A stretch of DNA of 64,000 nucleotides from Sphagnum compactum (Eukaryota > Bryophyta > Sphagnopsida > Sphagnales), in NCBI GenBank assembly GCA_965153455.1, contig OZ234500.1, forward strand, positions 6,014,001 to 6,078,000, written 5' to 3'. The notes under the pieces were generated by a model. The model was not told the origin of the DNA. It made no database searches and was given only the letters and a program-made list of their open reading frames with translations. Every line of letters starts with the position of its first letter. The first letter of the stretch is position 1. Shown piece after piece: positions 24,829-35,829 of this stretch. The translations under genes and the position numbers were made by a program.

Positions 24829-26311
24829 TCTGTCTGGTGCCCTAAGTTGTCAAGCCCTAATTCCCCTTCAAACCTCTTCTTCTTCACAAACACCGGATTC
24901 ACCACTACCCACGAACCCAGATCCTAACAACACCCAATTGTTCTATCAAATACTTGATGCCAGCCCTTCTTCCCCCGTTTCCTCTCCTCAAACCCTAAAT
25001 GCAGGACTTCAGTGATGATAATACTAGCAGTAAGGTGGGACAGAAGAAGAAGAAGGCGAAGAAGAGGAGACAGGAAGTTCTGTGCAGGTAACAAACACTC
25101 TGATCATGCTTCGTGGTTGTGTGCTAACAGAAAGGGGAAATTTTTGCCATGATGATGACGAAGGCAAGGAGGACGAAGTCAATGGAAGAGGGTTGTAAGG
25201 TGACAGATGCTGGAAAAACTACCGCATGAACAGTGTTGATCTGTGTTTGAAATAGGTCATGGGTTCCCTAAATCATAGACATTTTTTGTGCCATGGTTGC
25301 TATCTCACCTGGTGTTCATTCTCTCTGCGTCAACCATCTCACCATCTAGCAATCTTCTGAGCCAATATATACCTCCGTTTTCTCTCTGTCCTTGCCACAA
25401 TGAATGACACCTTAGGTCCTGATCTCAAGGCAGCTCAAAACAGACAGGAATGTCACAACGCCAACCCTAAATATGTGAATAGATGAAACAGAATGCAGAA
25501 TCCAACCCATCAATGTGAACTTTCCTATCAACTTATTATGCAATTCACCACACTTCCCCTCAATTGTTGGATTGAAATTCATATTTTTCTGCTTAATTTG
25601 CTGTATAACAGATTGCCTCCGTAAATATAAGAATAAAATGCCAATTGATTTTTATATCTGTTTTATATCCGACTTATTGTAGAAAAAGACTGATGTATAA
25701 TGTTAAGGCTCTATTGTCAGGACTGTAAAAGAAGGGCCGAGTCTTAAGTACGTCCGAGCGTAATAACCTGGCAGCAGCACCTTGACCAGCAGAACAATAA
25801 GTCCATCCGGGTCTAAGGTCCCCACCCGTGCAATGTCCAGCTAGTTAAAAAACCGTCCCAGGAACGGAAGCTGAAAATCCCACCTTCGTACGGCCGCCCC
25901 AAAGAAAGGCACAACGCTAAAACATCTGCCCTAAAGAGGGTGCCCTCCTGGAGCTATCCTGGAACCTTCTGCAATATGACCTATCACCTCCTTCACAATC
26001 TGGAAGACCAAAAGCACGACCATACTTCATGGACAACTTCAAGGACGTGCTCGTCGGGTCAAACCCTACGCATCAAGTAAATCAACAGGCAGTGAAACTC
26101 ACACAAAACCCACACGAAACTCCGCTTCACCTGCCTGTAGCGTGCGTATCTCCGAGCTTCCCAGAACAGTTACAGAGACCACTCACAATGATCACAAGGA
26201 TTTCCCTATAGCAAGGCGTTCAACCCAAAAAGAAGGCAAGGAAAAACACATTTTCAATGAAGTGGTGGTGTAAAAATACACCATAGAAATGTGCACCAGA
26301 GAATGCAAGGC
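24829..26311. other. Sel1 gene 5' side and H3 3' side; no gene recognised
   Basis: About 24829-25020 is probably the 5' leader and promoter of the Sel1 gene. The open frame on the plus strand there (24779-25015) begins with a hydrophobic run but overlaps the Sel1 start and lacks support. A patch at about 25735-25985 is clearly richer in G and C than its flanks and has no recognisable product (see findings). The last few hundred bases before 26312 would be H3 3' UTR. Confidence 0.45.
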
Positions 26312-26731
<420 letters not shown>

Positions 26732-26950
26732 CTACAAACTCAACCCAACAAATGATTAAAACCGCAAAGAAAAATGGACCCAACAGGAGCTTAGAATCGC
26801 AAAAACCGCACAAGAATTCCAAGAACTTAACAAGGATCTCTCGAGCGACTGCTGTGTCAAGAACGAGAAGAGAGGAGAGCTAAGAAGAGATTCGGTTCGG
26901 ACCGAACCTAGAGGTCAGGGGAAGCGAAGCTGCTTAATTACGACGCGTGG

Positions 26951-27007
26951 TGATCCGTGTGAGGAGAATGGGAGCTAGCAATTGGATGAGGAAAACGGAA
27001 CCAATCA
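26951..27007 (-). promoter_or_regulatory. Candidate promoter elements of the histone H3 gene
   Basis: Read toward the gene, CACGGATC (26952-26959) differs by one base from the plant histone octamer CGCGGATC, and it lies beside an ACGCGTCG block. A CCAAT box occurs on the plus strand at 27001-27005. The positions, 230-285 bp upstream of the ATG, are reasonable. Motifs this short can occur by chance. Confidence 0.35.
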
Positions 27008-28327
27008 GAAAGCTAGTATTGAAGTTGCCGGGATCGCAGAGTGAGTGATATCATCTAACGGTGTGAAGATGTGTGGTGTCGCGACAATCGGACGGATACA
27101 GGTAAGTTGCGGAGTGGAGTGGAGTATAGGTAGGCACTGTCGTCTCATTTATTTTGTGAGGGGTTTTTTATTTTATTTTATTTTATTATATGTTTGGACG
27201 GTCTGGATTTTGGTTAGGTACCTAGCTGGAGATCGGACCGGATCCGATGAATCGATTGATATCCATCGGATCTCAGAATCTGACGGTCGGATCTACTTTG
27301 CAAGGCTGTTTTTCTTTTTTCTTTTTTCAGTGACTCCAAAGTGGAAGAAGCTTCATTCCTTGTGTTTGTTTTATTTTTCAATTAAATAATTCATTTTTAT
27401 ATATTTCCCTTTGCCATTTCGATTTGTTGTACGGGAGCTTCTTTCTTTCTGTCTTCTCTAAACACATAGCAACTTTAGCCTAATCAGTTTAAAAGGAAAA
27501 TACAAGAAAAAGAAATTGCCAATCCTAAACTCCATAGTTTTCCCACATTTGGAGGAATACAGACCAATCAAGGATATTTACTTTTATTTCAATTTTGTGA
27601 TATAGAATATATGGCGAAACTTTATGAAACATCAGCAAAATTACTAAAATTTACACTAGAAAAACAAAACTTTCCCCTCTTTTTTTGTCAAAATTGTCTG
27701 AATCAAAACACTGGTCTAAACAATGATGTTTTCATTTGGTCCCACATTTGAAAGAATGTTCAATTTTTGGAAACTTCATGTACCATCTCCTATTTTAACT
27801 GTCACTGGTTTGAATTTGCTGTAAGGGGCAAAGCCAATAAAAACAGGTTCCGGCATCATCTCATATTTCAACAGAAAGTAAGAAACTAAGTCAATAATAC
27901 CAGAGATTAAAAAAACAGCAATCAACCGACAGCAAATCCAAGCACAAACCCGTATACCAATATCTTCAAGTCTTAATTTGAAGTATCTCACATTGTCTAC
28001 AAACCAATGCTGCAATTTTCCAGAACCGCCTTTCCTGGCTCATGCTTTTATAACTAGAAACCTTCCTAAACTTCTCACAAAACTCCCATCATTGTACACA
28101 AACCGAGGTCTCACCTTGCCTTACTGAAAGCACTCTTAACAACAAGATGGACAGTTCCCATATCTCTTTTCTCATGTGCCATGCATTAACACAAATGTCA
28201 GAGCCAGATTTTCATATGAAGAGCACAACACAAGAAGGTGGAAAATACAACTCTTGCCTCCAACTAACGGTTTTTGCAAAAGGAGAACACAATAAAATTC
28301 TCTTTTGTACTCTTCACATATTTTCCA
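27008..28327. other. Spacer between H3 (head) and RID3 (tail); no gene recognised
   Basis: The 500 bases or so before 28327 would include the RID3 3' UTR. An 80-codon minus-strand frame at 27776-28015 contains a hydrophobic stretch but starts at a non-ATG codon and is not recognisable. (TTTTA)n occurs near 27170-27187. Confidence 0.5.
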
Positions 28328-31300
28328 TCACTTGTCTCGCAGCTTATCAACAATCTTAACCCTTCCCTTTGTTTTCTCCTTCTCCTTCTCTTTATCTCTT
28401 TCCCCCTCCTTATCTTCATCATCGTCTCTATCCTTGTTGCCACCCATTAGCTCATCCACACAAAAGCAGTAGAGCTCCTGGTGCAGTTGTTGCCATTGCT
28501 GCCCATTGTTTAATGCCCGACGTAGCTCTGATCTTAATCTCTCTATTTCCATTTGCATGGCTGCTGTTGAGCCTCTTTGCTGCAAACCCAGAGAGACAAA
28601 CATACACATCAGGGTCTCAGCAATCAAAGCTGATGGTTAACAGGTTTCTTAGCCTACACAAACATACTGGTCACAACTAGGTCCAAAGAGCCTTGCAACA
28701 ACCTGGGAGGAGGAGGAGGACATAAAAACGGACCTCAAGCTCCTGAATCTGGCGTTCCATTGCAGCCACACTGTATGAGTGACCTTCAACATCTTCATCA
28801 TCGGGATAAGAAGATGGCAGTATGACAAGTGGACCCTCCCAAGGATTTGGGTTCTGGGAGACATTATCTGATGCAACATACTTACTCAGAGGGGCAACTG
28901 GGAGCAAGGGGACTCTACGATTGTTGGAACGACCCTGCTGCTCTGTCATTGACCCATTTGACAGTGTTGGTGGTCGTGGCACCACAAGCAAGCTGCTGAT
29001 TGGTCCTACATTATCAACAACCATTGGAAAGCACACAGACGAAAATCAATTTGTACACTGCTTTGTCAACAATTACTTCTACACTTTGCCACCCCATTAC
29101 AGGACCAATCCCAATGCCCTAGGACTCAGGTTTATTGCACATCACATGCTCAATGTCAATAAACTTCAGCATAGGATAATGTCAGGGCACCGTTGGAAGC
29201 ACAAACATGAGATTTACAGGTAATAAGTATCTCTTAGAAGAGTCTCACCTACAAAATACCAATACACTATCTGAGTAGGAGATTCACTTAAATTTTTCAA
29301 ATTCTCATCCACTGCCTGTACTTGAAATTTACCCTGAATTCAACATCCCATGAGGTTCTAATGATAACAGGCCACTAGGTTTGTACTTCAACTTATACAC
29401 ACAGTTGTGGATACGAAATAGTTACACAATTGACCAATCCACACAGGAATTCCGGCATGAAAGCTCTATGGTAACCTCAAAAGGTGTTGGTCAATGCCCC
29501 ATGTTGCCCTACCCTTGGCTCAAAGTGAAAGATGTTTCAGATGGAAATTATAAGATGGAGTCATGCATTTGACAGAAAAGCAAGGCTGACCTTTGCTATG
29601 AGTAAAGGTCCGCAGCACTTGGCGGGATGCAGTATCCCAGAGTCGTACAGTGCAATCCTCTGATCCAGAGACTAGTGACATCCCATCCATGCTAAAGGCC
29701 AATGCAGTCACTGCTCGGCTGTCTCCACATAAACCACATACATAAGTCTCATTACCAGGAAAATGCTGTACAGACACTCAAAACACAGCTACCAACTTGC
29801 AATACAGTCATATTTCTCCCATGAATCTGTGTACTGACTGACCCTCTATGACAATGGATTCTCCAACTAAGGCCAATTCTGATTCAGATGATATAGAGGA
29901 CACAGAAGACATCTTATGGGGGTTTGTAGCTAAAATGAAAAAAGTTCACCAAGGGGTAGCACCTGTGGCCAATGAGAGCAGCATCACTGCCAACAAGGCC
30001 ATCATTGAGGATGCCTGATGCAGTAGGCACTCCATAGTTCAGAGCTGTGATGAATATCCTCCCATCAGCACCACCTACATACAATGCATACTCACCTGGA
30101 TCTAGTGCTACAGCATTAAGTGCTGTTGGAAACACAATTGACCGCAAGAGTGTCCCAAGTGCAAGGCTCCAAATCTGCAGTCACCAAAAGGAAAACTATG
30201 AGTCCAAAAAGAATCCACCATACAAATAACATCTACTAAGTGCACTAGAGACAACTACCAATCTGATGGAACTGCCTAAAACCACAAAAGACCTTTACTC
30301 TGTAGCTAAACAACTGACCTTGAAACAAGAATGGAACAGAGTATAAAAGGTCAGCTGCTCACCTTGCAAGTGTGATCAAGAGAGCAGGAGATAACAACAG
30401 CACTAGGGCCACCAGATCCAGCAAGAAGACCTGTAACTGGGAGTGTGTGGTCAGACCAGCCATACATGGACCCCACTTGCCCTTCTCCTCCTCCTCCTCC
30501 TCCCTCTCCCATGTCCAACACCCTGATAATACAGGTCATGTGCTCAATCTCATTAGAACCATTGTCCTCTTAAGACAAGAACAAAGATCCAGAACCCTCA
30601 GGTGCATGTGATCTTCATCTGTTGATCGCACACATCATGCTTTCTGGATGTTGTTTACATTTTCAGATAGGTCTAGGTGTTTCAGGGAGAAAAACTTGAA
30701 GATCAGTTCTACAGCAAGATGGGAGACCTGAGAAGAGGCCAGACATTGACAAGGCCATCATCTGCGCCTGAAATGAGCAAAGAGTCATCTTCAGAGAACA
30801 CTAGGCAGCTCACTGCCTTGTAGTGTGCAGGCCATACCCTCAGCAGCCTCCCACTTGCCACCTTACAGAACATAGACATCACAGAAGAAACCTTGTCAGT
30901 GTGAGGAGTAGTGACACTGGTGACATACTGCAGACATTATACTACAATACACATGGAGCACAGACTAGTAGATTGGTGAGGAAAGGTAAAAAACTACTGC
31001 AAATTCTAGACTCATTTGTGCAAACTGGAGTATTGTAATTCACCTCCCAGAAATAGATTCTGCCAGAGGCACCTCCGCCAGAAAGGTAAGCTCCATCACT
31101 GGTGCATGCCAGTGGAGCTATTGGCTCAACAGGGTAGCTCTTGAATGCAACTTGATTCTACCAGAAAAATCACCAAGTTCCAGTTAAACCCCATGTGTAG
31201 ATAAGTATACTACAGTTCCAAACAACATAAGTTAGTGCATCCAAAATAGTGTCCAGCGTTTATAAGCAAAACCCTCCAAAAGAAAATCACCCTGGCAATC

Positions 31301-31807
31301 CCACCTCCAACAAAACAATGGCTGCACATTTGGCAAGAAAGGAAAACCTCTGGGATCTAGCAACTGGACAATCTACAGTTAGTAGATGGCAAACTGCCTA
31401 CAAGTCAAATCTTCTACTCTTATTCTGCAATTTGAAGTGGAGCAGAAGGTCTGATATGAGTCATGATCAGATGCAAAAAAAGTTGTAATGTCCTCTCGGA
31501 GTCTTGCCCCTCATGAATGTTTGTGACCTACTTCCATGATTTAGGGTTTAGGTGAATTGAAGCTGACCTTGTGCCAAGCCCAGAAGAAGACAGCACCCCC
31601 CGGGGATGCTGAGGAAGGCTTATGGAGCTGTGCTGCTGCTAGGTGATGAAGTCCCACGCATGCAAGGGCATTGCGTGGCGAGGCACAGGAGCGTAGATGA
31701 GAAAGAAGGGCACCAGAAGCAAGGTCCCATACTGTGACACCCGCATCCGTGGATGAGGACACCACCACTGCTTCTCTTAATGTCGCCAGCTTGCCCCATC
31801 CACCCAC
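28328..31807 (-). CDS. RID3: WD40-repeat protein of the RID3/WDR18/IPI3 family
   Basis: Eight exons on the minus strand: 31568-31807, 31044-31157, 30728-30861, 30363-30522, 29963-30174, 29591-29718, 28734-29005, 28328-28579. All junctions are GT-AG and every phase closes, giving about 503 codons. WD repeats are visible as DAGVTVWDL, GGRIYFWE-like, DDGLVNVWPLL, LDHTCKIWSL and EDCTVRLWDT; SYPVEPI and CASP near the start are family marks. The C-terminus has a coiled-coil-like segment (MQMEIERLRSELRRAL) and a K/E/D-rich tail. Yeast IPI3 and animal WDR18 act in the Rix1/PELP1 complex that matures 60S ribosomal subunits; Arabidopsis RID3 affects shoot meristem formation (known). A (GGA)n run in exon 4 adds six glycines. 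The frame opens at GTG (31805-31807) with no in-frame ATG up to an upstream stop near 31875, so the true start is unresolved. Confidence 0.9.
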
Positions 31808-32560
31808 AGCCGCCTCAGGGAGAGGAGGGGAGGGGGTTAATAGGTATCCTTTTTTTCCCTTTCTATCTCAAGCTCTCGTTCCTTCTCTCAATTCTCCCAA
31901 CCCTCATCTCCTTCTCTTCATGTCTCCACAGAGGACGAAACTCAAATGCAAAAAATCAGGTTGCAGAAGACAGACAGATCTTGAGACAACTGTGTTCAGA
32001 ACTGTGAAGCTGTTTTGTTCTGCAAGCTACTACTGTAGCAGTGATTATGGCAACTATGTAACGGACACACTACGACCAGAAAAGCCTTCTTTCAAACACC
32101 ACCCCCACCACAGGAACACCAACAAAAACCTAAAACAAAAACCAAAAAAAAATACAAGAGGAATTTACCAGAGGAAACTAGAAAATGTAAGTAATCATCT
32201 GTTGCAATCTGCAGAGCAACAGCAACAATCCCTCCCTCTCGCATCCGCAGCAGCTACGTGCGCAAACAAAGAACAGGGAGATCCTCGCCGATTCTCCAAA
32301 CCCTAATTTTTTGCTGCGTCGTCTTCTCTCCTCTTCCCTTGGCCTCTTCGGGAACGGCAGAACGGCAGCAACCGCCTGGTTTCCGCCGCATAGAACGGCG
32401 TTCACACCGGAACGAATGGATAGATGGATGGATGGATCCGTTCACACTGGAACTAATGGATGGATCTGTTCACACGCGAATGGGTGTTGCAATGTGAAAA
32501 GTGTTAGAAGATGTTTTGTTTCTTTGAAACCTATAAGAAATGGATAGCGGGACTAGAATT
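31808..32560 (-). promoter_or_regulatory. Probable 5' leader and promoter of the RID3-family gene
   Basis: Next to exon 1, on the minus strand, is a strong pyrimidine tract ending in CTGAG just before GCGGCTGTG (about 31813), which could be a splice acceptor. A possible upstream exon ends at a TCCTCTG|GTAAATT donor near 32175. This suggests a spliced leader that may carry the real start codon, but I could not find a joining that keeps the frame. Three degenerate copies of a short GTTCACAC...GAATGGAT unit lie at about 32398-32485. Confidence 0.4.
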
Positions 32561-33416
32561 AATTTTAATTTCTCGTTTCTAACTAGCTTATTCTTGCACC
32601 CAAATTCGCCCTTGCACCTTCGCTCCCATGTCTCTATCCACATTCCTCACTAAACACCTAAACTACTTGCTCATGGCAAGTCACACACTTTGTTAGTTTT
32701 GGCATTCACTTCATCTTGTAACATTGGGCTAACCTTGACTCCTAGACAAGTGAGACTAAACCCTTCACGGACTTTCTAACTAATTCAAGGCCTTGTTGCA
32801 GATGATTATCATTTCTTGTCGGCTTATAGACTAACCATGGACTTGTTTAGTTCGAAGATTAAGTGCGTTGAGGACATTTCCTTGGGCCTCTTTCTCAAGA
32901 CCTCTCTCACCAGCACTTATGCAATTCGTAAGTGATATCAAACTAAAAATCAAACCCAACTCAACATTTAAACTTGTAACTTGATCCGCCATAAAGGTTG
33001 TCCCGCCATGGTCAAGACTTGAACTTTGACTAGTTGAGTCCTTTCACTTGAAGGTTCACCTAGAAAAGCATGTCACTTGCTATTATATTGTTTGGAACAT
33101 TTTATACATTGTTTGTTTTGTTACTTATTTATTTATTTACTTATTTCTTTCTATCTTATATGATCATGTGTGTTTTAATAATGTTGGGTGTCAATTTAGT
33201 AATGCATGAAATATTAGAAAATTGTCTATTTAAATGAAGTGAAAAGGTGGCCCAAATTGAACAATTTGAATATTTATTGAGGAAGATTTTCCAAATTTCA
33301 TCAAAAGAGACAACTTTTATTTAACACCTATGAAAAAGATTATGAATAAGGGAAGAAATGGCACCAATCATATTTTAATTAGAAAGGGAAAAAATTCAAT
33401 CATTAAAGAATCATGA
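32561..33416. other. Intergenic DNA, no gene recognised
   Basis: The first 500 bp are less AT-rich than what follows and have many stops in all frames. No motif, tRNA or known protein was recognised. Confidence 0.5.
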
Positions 33417-33543
33417 CATTAAAAAAAAATTGTTGTTTGCAATCAATTTTTGCAACTAAACATATTGTTTGTAGCTAAAAAATAATTAAAAATGATTTTT
33501 TTGGCAAAAATTGATTGTAAATGACAAATTCATTTTAACATAA
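33417..33543. mobile_element. Degenerate CACTA-type MITE, second copy
   Basis: The segment starts CATTAAAAAAAAATTGTTG and continues TTTGCAATCAATTTTTGCAA, matching the MITE at 57075-57202 in order and length. The internal TTGTAAATGACA and the tail near ATTCATTTTAACAT also correspond. Its terminal CACTAG has decayed to CATTAA and no target-site duplication can be read. Confidence 0.6.
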
Positions 33544-34870
33544 CGGACATTCTAATTTCATTATTTAGACTAGGTGAAAGCAAGAAATGAAAAAATAATA
33601 ATATTGAAATTTTTATTTCATTTAATTAAATCAATTCATTACATGAATATCATCCAAATGGATTTTTTTATGTAGATTTTATCTTTTTGAATCAAATATA
33701 TGGGGGTTAATTTTAGTTTCAAATTTGGTGGATTCTATATAATAAATTATTTTTATGTATGAAGTCATGTTATAATTTTAAATGCATTTTCTCTCTTAAT
33801 TATCATTGGAAACATTTTGAAAAAATTAAAGTTTCAATAATAATATAACTTCAATGTTATGTTTTCATTTACCATTATGAATTCTAAGCATGAAAAGTCA
33901 ATGTGTTCACCAAAGTTTTTTTTTGTTTTTCCAAGGTAGTTCATCTAACCTCCCCAACCTACTTTAAGTACAGTTGAAGTGGCACTAGCTACTTGGGTAA
34001 TGGCAGTTAATAGGTTATGATGGCTGACTATTGGATAATCTTATGGCGATTCCATGCCATAGCATGTTAATGCAAGGTGGTTACTACATGTTTCATTAAA
34101 TGACGATAAAATGTGATCAAGTAGTTGTTCAAGGTGAAACATTGGCTACATAGTTCCGTCTCTATTGTAAATATTGGCTACACAATTTTGATTGAAGTTG
34201 AGAAACTAACTACACACATGCATCTTTGGTTGACATATGGGTTACACAATTTTGATTAAAGATGAAAAATTGGTTTTCTAAATGTTTAAAAAATGATATT
34301 TTAGCTTAATCTTTGAATCTATTATACCTTATTGCAGTTCAAGTAACTTGCATGCTACAATACCATTGGAAGGCTCAAAATATGTGAAAAAACAAAGACA
34401 AATAAAAATACCTTCAAGGGGGGTTGAACCTCAATCCATAATGGATTCTACCCAATTGCATTTGAAGGTGACCTACAAACCACATAATCACAAATTATTC
34501 AAAAATCCATGTGCATATGAGACAAACACACATCTATGATAATAGGTTAGGAATAAAAAGATGGGTTTTAAGGTTTGAACTTTGAACCCAATCCATGAGT
34601 GGATTCAACCCAATCGCTAAAAAAAATTAATTTGCGCAAAACCACATAACATTCAAATACTTGAACTAGGTTCAAGCTAACAAAAAAACAAATCTTCACC
34701 AAAAATGTATTCATAGTAAACCCACAAGCTAATTGCTTTAAGGCCATTGCAAAAACAGACTTGCCCTAAATCAAAAAGATACTTAAGCATGTTAATGTCA
34801 CAAATGTCAATGCCATGAAATTCATTCACCTGAATGTTTATTCATGACTTGTAATGAACTTGTATCTAAC
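33544..34870. other. AT-rich intergenic DNA, no gene recognised
   Basis: Contains a weak tandem pattern around ATTGGCTACACAATTTTGATT (about 34141-34260) and two diverged copies of a block with GAACC.CAATCCAT.A.TGGATTC.ACCCAAT (about 34425-34460 and 34585-34615). No protein similarity recognised. Confidence 0.5.
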
Positions 34871-35068
34871 TCTTAGTTTAGTTTTAGTTCACTCTCAATT
34901 AGTTTCCAGTTAAGTTTTAATTCACTTTTAATTCCCTTTTAGTTAATTTTTAATTCACTCTTAGTTCATTTTAGTTAACTCTTAATTCACTATTAGTTAA
35001 ATCCTAGTTCACTTTTAATTAATTTTTAGTTTATTTTTAGTTGAATATTAGTTCATTCATAGTTCATA
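34871..35068. repeat. Degenerate tandem repeat of TTAGTTCACTTTTAATTA-like units
   Basis: About a dozen units of 15-20 bp alternate between (T)TAGTT(A/C)A and TAATTCAC(T)T forms over some 200 bp. The array ends right before a segment with LTR-like promoter and polyadenylation motifs, so it may belong to the U3 part of an LTR. Confidence 0.7.
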
Positions 35069-35330
35069 GATGGGTGGACATGGGCCACATTCAGCTTGGA
35101 AGTTTGTTGAGAAATTTCCTTAAGCTAGATGTCCAATGGATATAAATAAAGATAAAATTCCGCATTACTTTTAGTCTGTTCAACACTAATTTTGGGAACG
35201 TTTTTTTATCACAACCTTGTTTTGTTCTTATTTTGATTCTTGCAATAAAATCTTATTGAATTTTTGTTTTACACTTGTCATGTTCTTGTTCTTGTTTTTT
35301 TTATTTCATGATTTGGATTTGGGATTAAGC
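35069..35330 (+). mobile_element. LTR-like segment (TATA box plus polyadenylation signal)
   Basis: GGATATAAATAAAG at about 35137-35150 is followed about 100 bp later by GCAATAAAATC at 35239-35249 and then a TTGTTCTTG-rich tail. This order is typical of the U3-R-U5 part of plant LTRs. No second LTR, primer-binding site or polyprotein is recognisable nearby in the same orientation, so a solo or truncated LTR is the best guess. Confidence 0.35.
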
Positions 35331-35829
35331 CTACCCTTATTCTCGTCTTAATTTAAAAAATATTGTAGACTTGATTATTTCATGCATGTGACAGCTAACC
35401 ATAGGCCCTTTTACAAATCCACATTGTATCAATGTTTGTTGGTATGCCAATTTTGAATGGTAGTGTAAAATGGGAATGTGGCCAAAGAATAGAAATTTTG
35501 GGCATACATCCTAATGACCAAGTCCAAATGGACTGTGAAAAGATTTTTCAACTTGGTTTTTTATGTAAGACAAGGTTGAGAATATATGTTTATCCTTTAC
35601 TGAACCTAATGTGATCATAATAGATATTTCAACTAACTTAAAAAACTCTGAAAGTTGATCCTTCAAAATGTGGCTTAAACCTAACCTTTACCATAGTTGA
35701 GATGTTGGGTTGGCGATGAAAGGTGGCAACATTTCATTATGTAGTAATTTTTCATTACAACCACAAAAAAGAAGCATGCTGATCCAATTTCAAACCATCA
35801 AACAAGATTAAAAACACCACACCATCATC
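35331..35829. other. Intergenic DNA between LTR-like segment and transposase remnant
   Basis: Holds one unrecognised plus-strand frame of 60 codons (35432-35614) with an ATG start. No similarity recognised. Confidence 0.4.

Noticed and set aside
24779-25015. Plus-strand frame with a signal-peptide-like start
   Set aside because: It overlaps the Sel1 first exon and its leader on the opposite strand and resembles no known protein; the Sel1 frame has family support and this one does not.
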